From NCBI RefSeq assembly GCF_000215105.1, contig NC_015588.1:2914001-2978000 (forward strand): a DNA stretch of 64,000 nucleotides. Direction: 5' to 3'. Both the position numbers and the translations under genes were made by a program. This DNA is from Isoptericola variabilis 225. GTDB taxonomy: Bacteria; Actinomycetota; Actinomycetes; Actinomycetales; Cellulomonadaceae. Shown in pieces: positions 43,659 to 54,241 of the stretch. Positions within the stretch are counted from its first letter, which is position 1. Every line of letters starts with the position of its first letter. Below the pieces are notes generated by a model. It did not search any database. It was given only the letters and a program-made list of their open reading frames with translations, and was not told the DNA's origin.

Positions 43659-43689
43659 GGGCCCGGACGCACGTGCGCGTCCCAGGCCC
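43659..43689 (-). terminator. Attenuator hairpin before aroG
   Basis: In the mRNA sense GGGCCTGGGACGC and GTGCGTCCGGGCCC pair closely around GCAC, followed by TTCGTCG, 110 bp before the aroG start. Two competing pairings are visible: GGCTCCGGT inside the leader codons with ACCGGAGCC just after them, and CCGACGAC with GTCGTCGG spanning the hairpin. Confidence 0.65.
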
Positions 43690-43716
43690 TGTGCTGGCTC
43701 CGGTGGAAGTCGTCGG

Positions 43717-43782
43717 TCAGGCGCGAGCCCGCCGAGCCCCAACCGGAGCCGGCGTAAAGCGCCAATACCAACGAGTGTTCAC
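43717..43782 (-). CDS. aroG leader peptide (21 codons, run WYWRF)
   Basis: The frame reads Met(GTG)-Asn-Thr-Arg-Trp-Tyr-Trp-Arg-Phe-Thr-Pro and ends at TGA after 21 residues. Four of five consecutive residues are aromatic and include all three aromatic amino acids, as expected for a ribosome-stalling sensor of a shared aromatic pathway. A TACCGT box stands seven bases before the GTG, as for several leaderless genes here. It lies 168 bp upstream of aroG with an attenuator-like hairpin between. Confidence 0.75.
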   Translation of the reverse strand: MNTRWYWRFTPAPVGARRARA

Positions 43783-43789
43783 GGCGACG

Positions 43790-43795
43790 ACGGTA
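43790..43795 (-). promoter_or_regulatory. -10 box for the aroG leader transcript
   Basis: TACCGT on the minus strand is followed by seven bases and then the leader GTG at 43782. The hexamer and spacing equal those before the gene at 10372. Confidence 0.6.
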
Positions 43796-43864
43796 CGCCC
43801 CGCCCGCGCGGGAAGTCCATTCCTGTCCACGATCCGGTCCCGGCGCCCGGCGCCCCGGGGTCGG

Positions 43865-43870
43865 TAGGGT
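43865..43870 (+). promoter_or_regulatory. -10 box of a leaderless promoter
   Basis: TAGGGT is followed by six bases and then the ATG at 43877. Confidence 0.65.
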
Positions 43871-43876
43871 CGGGCC

Positions 43877-44374
43877 ATGCCCATCCCGCCCTACGTCGCC
43901 GGCCTGCGCGAGCGCATCGGCACGGATCTGCTCTGGCTGCCCGGCGTGACGGCCGTCGTGCTCGACGACGACGGCCGCGTGCTGCTCGGCCGCCGCGCCG
44001 ACTCCGGGCTGTGGGCCCTGGTCAGCGGCATCCTCGAGCCCGGCGAGGAGCCGGCCGTCGGGCTCGCGCGCGAGGTGCTCGAGGAGACGGCGGTCGAGGT
44101 GCGCATCGAGGCGCTCGCCGCCGTGAGCACGACGCCGGTGATCACCTACCCGAACGGCGACCGGTCCGCATACCTCGACCTGTGCTTCGTGGCCCGGCCG
44201 GTCTCCCGGGAGGCGGCGGCCGCTGCGCGCGTCGCCGACGACGAGTCGCTCGAGGTGGCCTGGTTCCCCGTCGACGCGCTGCCCGACGACGTCACGCGCT
44301 CGTCGCGCGAGCGGCTCGAGCTCGCGCAGCGCTACCTCGCCGCGCCGCAGCACGGGACGATCTTCGTCCGGTAA
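43877..44374 (+). CDS. NUDIX hydrolase
   Basis: A 165-residue NUDIX pyrophosphohydrolase. The Nudix box is SGILEPGEEPAVGLAREVLEETAVEV (GX5EX7REUXEEXGU type, with alanine for the last glycine position), at about residues 52-77. An N-terminal helix (YVAGLRERIGTDLLWLPGVTAVVLDDDGRVLLGRR, in parts) fits a group found widely in actinobacteria. The substrate is probably a nucleoside diphosphate derivative. It diverges from the aroG leader over about 94 bp and starts without an SD. Confidence 0.88.
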   Translation: MPIPPYVAGLRERIGTDLLWLPGVTAVVLDDDGRVLLGRRADSGLWALVSGILEPGEEPAVGLAREVLEETAVEVRIEALAAVSTTPVITYPNGDRSAYLDLCFVARPVSREAAAAARVADDESLEVAWFPVDALPDDVTRSSRERLELAQRYLAAPQHGTIFVR

Positions 44375-44553
44375 CGCTTTCCGCCGGTGCCACCGTGCGA
44401 TCTCGGCGGGTTTGTCCGGCGCTTTTCGACGCAGCCCCGGATATCTGGTTATGTGTCCTCCGCCACACTCTTGCTCGGCCACACTCCGACCGGGCCGGAG
44501 CGGGGTAGTGCCGGTCGAGCAGCGGCCGGGACGCTCCACACATCGGAGGAACC

Positions 44554-46869
44554 GTGAACCTACGCATCACCAGCGCGTTCGGCGCCGCTGCCGCACTCGT
44601 CGCGGCCGCCGTCGTCGCGCCCGGCGTCGCATCGGCGGCGCCCGCGTCCGACGTCCCGACACCCGACGGCGCGCACGTCAAGGAGGACGACCGCGCCGAC
44701 ACCCTGTCGGACAAGCGCCGGGCACTGAAGGAGAAGGCCGTCGAGCTCGTCGCCACGGGCAAGAAGACGGTCGAGACCCGCGGCAGCGGGGAGAACACCT
44801 CGCAGGTCGTCGAGGTCGCACCGCGCAAGTGGGTCGAGTACGAGACCGAGGAGACGGCACAGCTGCTGAGCTTCCTCGTCGAGTTCGGCGACCAGGTCGA
44901 CAGCCGCTTCCGCCGGTCCCCCGCGGGCCCGGTCCACAACCAGATCCCGGCGCCGGTCGAGGGTGACAACTCGACGTACTGGAAGCCGGACTTCTCGCGC
45001 GCGCACTACATGGACATGTTCTTCAACGGCATGGCCGACCAGGGCGGCGAGTCGTTCCGCGACCTGTACGACGAGATGAGCTCGGGCCGCTTCGACCTGC
45101 AGGGCGACGTCTCCGACTGGGTGAAGGTGCCCTACCACGAGGCGTCGTACGGCACGACCGAGTCGAACGTCGACATGACGCGTTTCATCCAGGACGCCGC
45201 GAACGCCTGGTACGCCGACCAGATCGCCCGCGGCAAGACGCCGCAGGAGATCACCGAGTACCTGCAGTCGTTCGACGTCTGGGACCGCTACGACCTCGAC
45301 GGTGACGGCCTCTACGACGAGCCCGACGGCTACATCGACCACTTCCAGGCCATCCACGCCGGCCCCGGCGAGGAGGCCGGCGCCCCGGAGTGGGCCATCT
45401 GGTCGCACCGCTGGGCCGCCAACCCGAACGGCTGGCAGCAGGGCCAGGGCCCCGCGGGCTTCCCGGCGGCCGGTGGCGTCAAGATCGGCGACACCGACAT
45501 CTGGATCCGCGACTACACCACGGAGCCGGAGAACGGCGGCCTCGGCGTGTTCGCGCACGAGTTCGGTCACGACCTCGGCCTGCCGGACTACTACGACACC
45601 GCGGGCGGCGAGAACGGCACGGGCTTCTGGAACCTCATGAGCTCGGGCTCCTGGCTCGGCCACGGCGAGGGCTCGATCGGCACCACGCCCAACCACATGG
45701 GCGCGCACGAGAAGATGTTCCTCGGCTGGCTCGACCACGCGACCGTCCGCCCCGGGCAGTCGTCCCGCGTGACCCTCGGCCCGTCGTTCCACGCGACGAA
45801 GGACGCGCAGGCCGTCGTCGTGAACCTGCCCGACGGCCAGCAGAAGGTCGACGTCGTCACCCCGATCGACGGCAAGTACCTCTACTCCGGCACGGGCGAC
45901 TACCGCACCTCGACGGCGACCTCGCCGTCGTTCACCGTGCCGGCCGGCGCACAGCTCACCGCCAAGGTGAACTACGCGATCGAGGTCGACTGGGACTACG
46001 CGTACGCGGAGATCTCGACCAACGGCGGCGCCACCTTCGTGCCGCTCGCCACCAACCGGTCGACCAGCACGGACCCGAACAACCAGAACGAGGGTCACGG
46101 CATCACCGGCACGACGGCGGGCCAGTGGGTCGACCTCACGGCGGACCTGTCGGCGCATGCGGGGAAGGTCGCGCAGCTGCGCTTCCGTCACTTCAACGAC
46201 GCCGCCTACCACGAGCTCGGCTTCGTGGTCGACGACGTGGCGGTCGGCTCGGCGCTCACCGCGGGCTTCGAGGACGACGCGGCGGGCTGGACGCTGAACG
46301 ACTTCCGGGTCGTCACCGACGGCTCCTACACGCAGCCGTTCACGCACTACTACGTGGCGGAGAACCGGCAGTACGCCGGGTACGACACCACGCTCGCGAC
46401 CGGTCCGTACAACTTCGGCTGGGGAATCAGCGCGCCGGACACGGTGGAGCACTTCCCGTACCAGGACGGCCTGCTGGTCTGGTACGTGAACAGCCTCTAC
46501 GGCGACAACAACGTGTCGCAGCACCCGGGTGCGGGCCAGGCGCTGCCGGTCGACGCCCGTCCTGCCGCCCTGCGGTGGTCGGACGGCACGGTCGCCCGCA
46601 ACCGCATCCAGTCCTACGACGCCACGTTCGGGCTGCAGAAGGCCGACCCGCTGTCGCTGCACCGCGAGACGGCCAAGGGCGCGAAGGGTAAGTCGACGCT
46701 CGTCACCGGCGGCGCACCCGCCGTGCCGGTGTTCGACGACACGGACCCGTACGCCTACTACGACAAGGCCAACCCGGGCGGGTCGGTCATCGTGGGCGGC
46801 ACGGGCACGAGGATCGCGGTCCAGAGCGTCGACGCGCGCACCGGCGTCATGACCGTCAAGGTCAACTGA
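44554..46869 (+). CDS. Secreted M6 family metalloprotease (immune inhibitor A)
   Basis: A 771-residue secreted zinc protease with a signal peptide (about 1-30, ending ASAA). The catalytic motif is VFAHEFGHDLGLPDYYDT, giving HExxH at about 335-339 with the third ligand and Met-turn region following in GFWNLMSSGSW. Calcium-type aspartates occur in DRYDLDGDGLYDEPDGYIDHF. The C-terminal ~350 residues hold beta-rich, MAM/CBM-like segments (HELGFVVDDVAVG). GGAGGAA is upstream of the GTG. It degrades extracellular proteins. A twin palindrome terminates it. Confidence 0.92.
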   Translation: MNLRITSAFGAAAALVAAAVVAPGVASAAPASDVPTPDGAHVKEDDRADTLSDKRRALKEKAVELVATGKKTVETRGSGENTSQVVEVAPRKWVEYETEETAQLLSFLVEFGDQVDSRFRRSPAGPVHNQIPAPVEGDNSTYWKPDFSRAHYMDMFFNGMADQGGESFRDLYDEMSSGRFDLQGDVSDWVKVPYHEASYGTTESNVDMTRFIQDAANAWYADQIARGKTPQEITEYLQSFDVWDRYDLDGDGLYDEPDGYIDHFQAIHAGPGEEAGAPEWAIWSHRWAANPNGWQQGQGPAGFPAAGGVKIGDTDIWIRDYTTEPENGGLGVFAHEFGHDLGLPDYYDTAGGENGTGFWNLMSSGSWLGHGEGSIGTTPNHMGAHEKMFLGWLDHATVRPGQSSRVTLGPSFHATKDAQAVVVNLPDGQQKVDVVTPIDGKYLYSGTGDYRTSTATSPSFTVPAGAQLTAKVNYAIEVDWDYAYAEISTNGGATFVPLATNRSTSTDPNNQNEGHGITGTTAGQWVDLTADLSAHAGKVAQLRFRHFNDAAYHELGFVVDDVAVGSALTAGFEDDAAGWTLNDFRVVTDGSYTQPFTHYYVAENRQYAGYDTTLATGPYNFGWGISAPDTVEHFPYQDGLLVWYVNSLYGDNNVSQHPGAGQALPVDARPAALRWSDGTVARNRIQSYDATFGLQKADPLSLHRETAKGAKGKSTLVTGGAPAVPVFDDTDPYAYYDKANPGGSVIVGGTGTRIAVQSVDARTGVMTVKVN

Positions 46870-46885
46870 CCCCACCCGCGTGAGC

Positions 46886-46927
46886 TGTCAGGCCCAGCCC
46901 TCGGTATACCGAGGGCTGGGCCTGACA
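46886..46927 (+). terminator. Perfect 42-bp palindrome after the M6 protease
   Basis: The 21-bp arms are exact complements with no loop, running TGTCAGGCCCAGCCCTCGGTA and back. It starts 16 bp after the protease stop. As RNA it would be a strong hairpin usable by both convergent genes. Confidence 0.85.
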
Positions 46928-46944
46928 ACTCTTCCGGGGTGGCG

Positions 46945-46992
46945 AGTTGTCAGGCCCACGCCGCGGTATACCCGGGCGTGGGCCTGACAACT
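46945..46992 (-). terminator. Second palindrome, 48 bp with two mismatches
   Basis: The arms start AGTTGTCAGGCCCACGCC and mirror exactly except for one two-base mismatch, around a core GGTATACC. It starts 2 bp beyond the amidotransferase stop. It shares its outer sequence and core with the palindrome at 46886, but the middle of the arms differs with compensating changes. Confidence 0.85.
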
Positions 46993-46994
46993 GC

Positions 46995-47729
46995 TCAGGG
47001 GCGGGCGTAGAGCTCGACGAACCGCCGCAGGATGCGCATCGGCTCGGTCACGGTGACCTCGCGGGCGCGCGCGACGACGGCGGACGCCTCCTCGGGCGCG
47101 AAGTACCCGTACGACTTGTAGACGTCGACCCGCTCGCGCAGGCCCTCGAGGTCGAGCTCGGGGTGGAACTGCGTGGCGTAGAGGTTGCGCCGCAGCCGGA
47201 ACATCTGCACGGGCGTCGCCTCCGACGTCGCCAGCACGACCGCCTCGGGCGGCGCGTCGCGCACGGCCTCCTTGTGGCCGCAGTACGCGACGAACCGGCG
47301 CGGCAGCCCGGCGAGCAGCGGGTCGGCGGCACCCTCGTCGGTGAGCTCGACCGTCGTCCACCCCACGTCCTCGGGGTACGTGCGGTCGATGACGCCGCCC
47401 GCGTAGACGCCGAGCGTCCCGACGCCGTAGCACGCGCCGAGGAACGGGAAGTCGCGCTCGACGACCTCGTCGAGCAGCCCGACGAACTCGCGCTCGACGC
47501 GCCGCTGCGCCTCCGACTTGGCGTCCTCCGGGTCGGACGAGTTGAACGGCCCGCCGCCGACGACGATCCCCGAGTAGTCGTCGAGGCGGAGCCGCGGCAT
47601 GGGCGCCGCCTCGAGCCGCACGCGGTGCAGCTGCTCGGCCCGGAGGCCGGAGTACCGCAGCATCGCCCGGTACTCGCCGTCGGCGACGACGTCCTCGGCA
47701 CGCGTCGCGAGCAGCAGGAACGGCTTCAT
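46995..47729 (-). CDS. Class I glutamine amidotransferase-like protein
   Basis: A 244-residue GATase1 domain protein. The nucleophile elbow is FLGACYGVGTLG (Cys about 97), and the His-Glu pair is in ATQFHPELDLEG. GIVVGGGPFNSSDPED is the usual loop before the elbow. Stand-alone members related to GuaA's amidotransferase domain hydrolyse glutamine or act as gamma-glutamyl hydrolases; the partner is unknown. Its ATG overlaps the upstream symporter stop by 4 bp. Confidence 0.88.
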   Translation of the reverse strand: MKPFLLLATRAEDVVADGEYRAMLRYSGLRAEQLHRVRLEAAPMPRLRLDDYSGIVVGGGPFNSSDPEDAKSEAQRRVEREFVGLLDEVVERDFPFLGACYGVGTLGVYAGGVIDRTYPEDVGWTTVELTDEGAADPLLAGLPRRFVAYCGHKEAVRDAPPEAVVLATSEATPVQMFRLRRNLYATQFHPELDLEGLRERVDVYKSYGYFAPEEASAVVARAREVTVTEPMRILRRFVELYARP

Positions 47730-48697
47730 GCCGGAAGGCTATGCGCGCCCTCCCGCGGCCGCTCGCCGCCGCCGGCCCCGCCCACCGGGCGGCGCGCCCA
47801 GAACGACGCGAGAGTCGCGCCCGAGACGTTGTGCCACACCGAGAACAGGGCGGCCGGCAGCGCGGCGGCCGGGCTGAAGTGCGCCGTCGCGAGCGACGCC
47901 GAGAGCCCCGAGTTCTGCATGCCGACCTCGATGCTCACCGCGCGGCGCGCCGTCTCGTCGAGGCCGGCCACGCGCGCCGCGAGGTACCCGAGCGCGAGGC
48001 CGACCCCGTTGTGGACGACGACCGCGAGGCCGAGCAGCAGCCCGGTGCCGAGCACCGCGCCGGCGTTGGCCGCCACGATGCCGGCGACCACGACGACGAT
48101 GCCCGTGACCGACACGAGCGGCAGGTACGGCAGCACCGCCTCGACGTACCGCCCCGCGAGCGTGCGCAGCAGCAGGCCGGCGAGAACCGGGACGAGCACG
48201 ATCTGCACGATCGACGTCATGAGCGCGCCGTACGTCACGTCGAGCTCGGAACCTGCGAGCCACAGCACGATCGCCGGCGTGAGCAGCGGGGCGAGCACCG
48301 TCGACACCGCCGTGAGCGTCACCGACAGCGCGGTGTCCCCCTTGGCGAGGTAGACGATGACGTTCGACGCCGTCCCGCCCGGCGCCGCGCCGACGAGGAT
48401 CATGCCGAGCAGCGCGAGGTCCTCCAGGCCGAACGCGTGCCCGACGCCCCACGCGACGAGCGGCATCACGACGTACTGCGCCGCGACCCCCACGAGCACG
48501 GCCCAGGGCCGCCGGGCGACGAGCGCGAAGTCAACCCCGCGCAGCGTCAGCCCCATGCCGAACATGATGATCCCGAGGAACAGCGGGACGTGCCCGGCGA
48601 TCGGCGCGAGCTGCGCCGGCGCCACCAGCCCGGCGACGCCGCCCAGCACCACGAGGACCGCGAACCACCGGCCCGCCAGCTCCGCGACCTTCCGCAT
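47726..48697 (-). CDS. Bile acid:sodium symporter (BASS) family protein
   Basis: A 323-residue membrane protein with nine to ten helices. The characteristic segments are FGMGLTLRGVDFALVARRPWAVLVGV, GAAPGGTASNVIVYLAKGDTALSVT and GMQNSGLSASLATAHFSP, whose discontinuous helices bind sodium in this family. Bacterial members take up organic anions such as pantoate or keto acids. It is translated before the amidotransferase gene with a 4-bp overlap. An upstream TAGAGT box lies 8 nt from the ATG. Confidence 0.9.
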   Translation of the reverse strand: MRKVAELAGRWFAVLVVLGGVAGLVAPAQLAPIAGHVPLFLGIIMFGMGLTLRGVDFALVARRPWAVLVGVAAQYVVMPLVAWGVGHAFGLEDLALLGMILVGAAPGGTASNVIVYLAKGDTALSVTLTAVSTVLAPLLTPAIVLWLAGSELDVTYGALMTSIVQIVLVPVLAGLLLRTLAGRYVEAVLPYLPLVSVTGIVVVVAGIVAANAGAVLGTGLLLGLAVVVHNGVGLALGYLAARVAGLDETARRAVSIEVGMQNSGLSASLATAHFSPAAALPAALFSVWHNVSGATLASFWARRPVGGAGGGERPREGAHSLPA

Positions 48698-48715
48698 GCC
48701 CGGGGACTCTACCGG

Positions 48716-49528
48716 TCAGGACCAGCGGAACAGACGCACCGCGACGGGCAGGGCGACGGCGGTCCACACGACCATGACGACGACCTGGAGCAGCGGGAAC
48801 CCCTGCTCGAACCAGGCCATGGTCATGGCCTGCGCGGCCGCGCCGAGCGGCGTGAACTGCCCGATCTGGCGCAGCAGCTCGGGCATGATCGGGCCCGGCG
48901 TCCACAGCCCGGCGAGGAGCAGCATCGGGAAGTAGAGCGACATCGCGATCGCGTTGGCGGCCGACGCACGCGGCGCGATCGCCGCCACGAGCATGCCGAG
49001 CGCGAACATCGCGCCCATGCCGAGCACGAACGCGAGCACCACGACGGCGGTCTGCTCCGGGACCACGAAGCCGAACGCGAGCTGGCCCACGACGAGCGCG
49101 AGCGCGGCGCCGAGCACGGTCGTCGTCGCGTTGATGATCAGGTGCGCGACGACGATGCCCTGCGGCCGCATGGGCGTGGTCGACAGGCGGCGCAGCACGC
49201 CCTTCTCGCGGTAGGTCGCGATCGTCACGGGCATGACCGTGAGCGACGCGGTGCCGACGACCATGGCGAGCACCGTCGGGACGTACGTCGCGACGGCGGT
49301 GAGCCCGTACCAGACCGAGCCCGGCGGCGCGTCGGTGATGGGCTCCCGCATGCCCGGGATCGCGAAGCCGACGCCGAGCAGGATGATCGTCGGGAACGCC
49401 AGGCCGAAGAACGGCGACGCGAAGTCGCGCAGCCACACGGCGGTCTCGGTGCGCAGCAGGCGTCCGAAGCCGCGCCAGCCCCCCGTCCGGCGGGAGGCGA
49501 CGGGCGCCTGGAGGGTTGCGGTGGTCAC
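48716..49528 (-). CDS. ABC-2 type transporter permease
   Basis: A 270-residue membrane protein with six helices of the ABC-2 exporter type. The N-terminal coupling region is LLRTETAVWLRDFASPFFGLAFPTIILLGVGF, and TATYREKGVLRRLSTTPMRP-like residues (TIATYREKGVLRRLSTTP) form the conserved cytoplasmic loop. It forms one exporter with the ATPase whose stop overlaps its GTG by 4 bp. Drug or lipid export is typical; the substrate is unknown. Confidence 0.9.
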   Translation of the reverse strand: MTTATLQAPVASRRTGGWRGFGRLLRTETAVWLRDFASPFFGLAFPTIILLGVGFAIPGMREPITDAPPGSVWYGLTAVATYVPTVLAMVVGTASLTVMPVTIATYREKGVLRRLSTTPMRPQGIVVAHLIINATTTVLGAALALVVGQLAFGFVVPEQTAVVVLAFVLGMGAMFALGMLVAAIAPRASAANAIAMSLYFPMLLLAGLWTPGPIMPELLRQIGQFTPLGAAAQAMTMAWFEQGFPLLQVVVMVVWTAVALPVAVRLFRWS

Positions 49529-50502
49529 GAGCGGGCTCCTTCCACGAGGGCGTCGCCGGCCTGCGGGTCGTACCGGCGACCGGTGACGGCGAGGAACACG
49601 TCCTCGAGGGACTTCGAGACGGTGCGGACGTCGTCGGGCACGAGGTCGGCACCGGCGAGCGCGGGCACGACGGCGAACAGCACCCGCCGCGAGCCGGTGA
49701 CGGCGATCTCGCCGAGCGTGCCGGCGTCGGACGCGTCGTGGACGTCGGGGTGCCGCTCGGCGAGGTCGGTGAGGACTGCCGCCGCACGCGCGGCGTCGTC
49801 GGGGGCGAAGCGCACGACGACGGTGCGATCGTCCTCGAGGCCGTCGACGAGCCCGGCCGGGGTCCCTTCGGCGACCACGCGGCCGCCGTCGATCACGACG
49901 AGCCGGTCGCACAGCCGCTCGGCCTCGTCCATGAAGTGGGTGACGAGCAGGATCGTCACGCCGGTGTCCCGGACGCGCTCCACCAGGTCCCACGTGGCGC
50001 GGCGCGCCTGCGGGTCGAGGCCCGTTGTGAGCTCGTCGAGGATCGCGATCCGCGGGTTGCCCACGAGCGCGAGGGCGATCGACAGGCGCTGCTTCTGCCC
50101 GCCCGAGAGGCGGGCGAACTGCACGTCCTCGTGACGGGTCAGGTCGAGCAGGTCGAGCAGCTCGGCGGGGTCGGCCGGGTCGGCGTAGAACGACGCGAAG
50201 AGGCGCAGCGCCTCGCCGACCGTGATCTTGTCGTGCAGCGCGGCCTCCTGGAGCTGGACGCCCAGCAGGTCGCGGACCGCCTCGGGGTCGCGCTGCGTGT
50301 CGATGCCGAGCACGCGCACCGTTCCGGAGTCGGCGTGACGCAGGCCGGCCAGGGTCTCGACGGTCGTCGTCTTGCCGGCGCCGTTCGGCCCGAGGATCCC
50401 GAAGATCTCGCCGGGCTCGACGGTGAACGACACGTCGTCCACGGCGACCTTCTCGCCGTAGGTCTTGCGGAGGTTGCTGACCTCGACGATGGGTTCAGCC
50501 AT
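49525..50502 (-). CDS. ABC transporter ATP-binding protein
   Basis: A 325-residue ATPase of the DrrA/CcmA type. Walker A is GPNGAGKTTT, the signature is LSGGQKQR, Walker B is IAILDELTTGLDPQ, with leucine then threonine in place of the usual EPT (LDELTTGLD), and the switch histidine is in LLVTHFMDEAE. A C-terminal regulatory tail of ~90 residues ends the protein. GGAGG lies 8 nt before the ATG at 50502. The frame remains open to a GTG at 50757, adding 85 residues with one hydrophobic segment, and beyond it through array E. Confidence 0.9.
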   Translation of the reverse strand: MAEPIVEVSNLRKTYGEKVAVDDVSFTVEPGEIFGILGPNGAGKTTTVETLAGLRHADSGTVRVLGIDTQRDPEAVRDLLGVQLQEAALHDKITVGEALRLFASFYADPADPAELLDLLDLTRHEDVQFARLSGGQKQRLSIALALVGNPRIAILDELTTGLDPQARRATWDLVERVRDTGVTILLVTHFMDEAERLCDRLVVIDGGRVVAEGTPAGLVDGLEDDRTVVVRFAPDDAARAAAVLTDLAERHPDVHDASDAGTLGEIAVTGSRRVLFAVVPALAGADLVPDDVRTVSKSLEDVFLAVTGRRYDPQAGDALVEGARS

Positions 50503-50761
50503 GCCGGGCCTCCTTCCGTGCGGGGTGGTCAGGTGGGTCGTGATGGACAGGGTCAGGCCGCAGGACGCACGGGCGTCGAGGAGCAGGCGGTCGAGCACGA
50601 CGGCGGCGAGCGCGGCCGCCGCGAGTCCGCCCACGACGGCCACGGTACGGCCACCGGGGCTGCCGGCGCGGCGGCGTGCTGCAAGGGCTGGGCGAAGAGG
50701 CCGTGAGGCTGGGGACCATAGGTCCTCGACGAGCGCAAGGGGGTTCCTGAGATTCACCCGC
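50503..50761. other. Open in-frame region upstream of the ABC ATPase
   Basis: In the ATPase frame this reads an 85-residue peptide from a GTG at 50757, with a basic N-terminal half and one membrane-like segment (TVAVVGGLAAAALAAVVLDRLLL in parts). It has no SD. It may be an untranslated leader, an N-terminal extension or the remains of a small membrane gene. Confidence 0.4.
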
Positions 50762-50893
50762 CGAGGTAGCGCTGCACCCGCCGAGGTAGCGCTGCACCCG
50801 CCGAGGTAGCGCTGCACCCGCCGAGGTAGCGCTGCACTCGCCGAGGGTAGCGCTGCACTTGCCGACGTAGCGCGTCTCGCCGCGAGGTAGCGG
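50762..50893. repeat. GAGGTAGCGC array E (forward half)
   Basis: Seven forward units begin at 50762, 50782, 50802, 50822, 50842 (one inserted G), 50863 (C for G) and 50883 (last base G). The first four are a perfect 20-bp tandem repeat with TGCACCCGC spacers. Divergence grows toward the right. No reverse units follow directly; they appear 780 bp later as array F, beyond one gene. Confidence 0.95.
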
Positions 50894-50923
50894 GATCGGC
50901 GACGACGTCGCACGGCGCGTTCA

Positions 50924-51640
50924 ATGGTGTGCGTGACGCCGCTCGCCACCGCCGCCTGCGAACCGGCCGGCCCCGCGCTGTGGACGCAGCCGCCCAGCGC
51001 GTGGTCGAGCCTGGCGTTCGTCGTGGCGGGCGTGTGGATCCTCGTGGCCGAGCACCGTCGTCGCACGCGCGACCGCGCTGCGGCGGGCGGGCCGGAGACC
51101 CCCGCGCTCGGTGTCCTGACGATCCTCATCGGTGTCGGGTCGGTCGTGCAGCACGGGCCCGCGCCTTCGTGGAACCCGGTGCTGCACGACCCGCCCCTCA
51201 TGGGCGCGCTCGCGCTCGTGGCGGCCGACGCCGTCGCGGACCTCACGCGGCGGCCGCTGCGTCACCGGTGGTGGCTCGCGCTCGCCGGGCTCGTCGTCGT
51301 GCTCGCCGCCGTCGCACCGGCGGCATCCGAGGCCGTCCAGGTCGCGACCGCCGTCGTCGCGGTCGGGTCCAGCCTCGTGCGGGCCTGGCTCCGGCGGGCG
51401 GTCCGACGGCGGACGCTCGCCGCGGTCGCGCTGCTCGCGGTCGGCGGCGCCGTCGGTCGGTACTCCGCGCCCGGTTGGCCCTGGTGCGTCCCGGGAGGAT
51501 GGCTCGACGGCGCGTGGTCCGGTCACGCGGTGTGGCACGTGCTGGCCGCGGTCGCGCTCGTCGTGCTCGCGCCCGTCGTCGGGCGCCGCGCCGGCGGAGC
51601 GCGCGGACGCTCGAACACGAACGTCGAAGGGCCGCGGTGA
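50924..51640 (+). CDS. Ceramidase-like (CREST superfamily) membrane protein
   Basis: A 238-residue protein with about seven hydrophobic helices. The short motifs match the alkaline ceramidase/CREST pattern: CEPA...PPSAWSSLAFVVAGVWIL near the start, ILIGVGSVVQHGPAP where family members have GxGSxxFH, and SGHAVWHVLAAVAL near the end, giving the HxxxH metal site. It is probably a zinc-dependent membrane hydrolase of lipid amides or an orphan relative. It lies between inverted arrays E and F. GTG at 50933 is an alternative start. The stop lies inside a 42-bp palindrome. Confidence 0.68.
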   Translation: MVCVTPLATAACEPAGPALWTQPPSAWSSLAFVVAGVWILVAEHRRRTRDRAAAGGPETPALGVLTILIGVGSVVQHGPAPSWNPVLHDPPLMGALALVAADAVADLTRRPLRHRWWLALAGLVVVLAAVAPAASEAVQVATAVVAVGSSLVRAWLRRAVRRRTLAAVALLAVGGAVGRYSAPGWPWCVPGGWLDGAWSGHAVWHVLAAVALVVLAPVVGRRAGGARGRSNTNVEGPR

Positions 51641-51662
51641 GCTCACCGCGGCCCTTCGACGT
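51621..51662 (+). terminator. Perfect 42-bp palindrome over the stop codon
   Basis: The 21-bp arms are exact complements with no loop, starting ACGTCGAAGGGCCGCGGTGAG. The left arm contains the last six codons and the TGA of the ceramidase-like gene, so terminator and coding sequence are constrained together. Array F begins 11 bp later. Confidence 0.88.
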
Positions 51663-51672
51663 GGCCGAACCA

Positions 51673-54241
<2,569 letters not shown>

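Noticed and set aside
44560..46875. A 771-codon open frame antisense to the M6 protease
   Set aside because: It is a shadow frame caused by high third-position GC. It is arginine-, valine- and leucine-rich with no motif, while the plus strand has a complete protease.
49525..51246. A single 573-residue protein covering the ABC ATPase and array E
   Set aside because: The extra N-terminus is translated repeat sequence, and an SD with an ATG at 50502 marks the family start.
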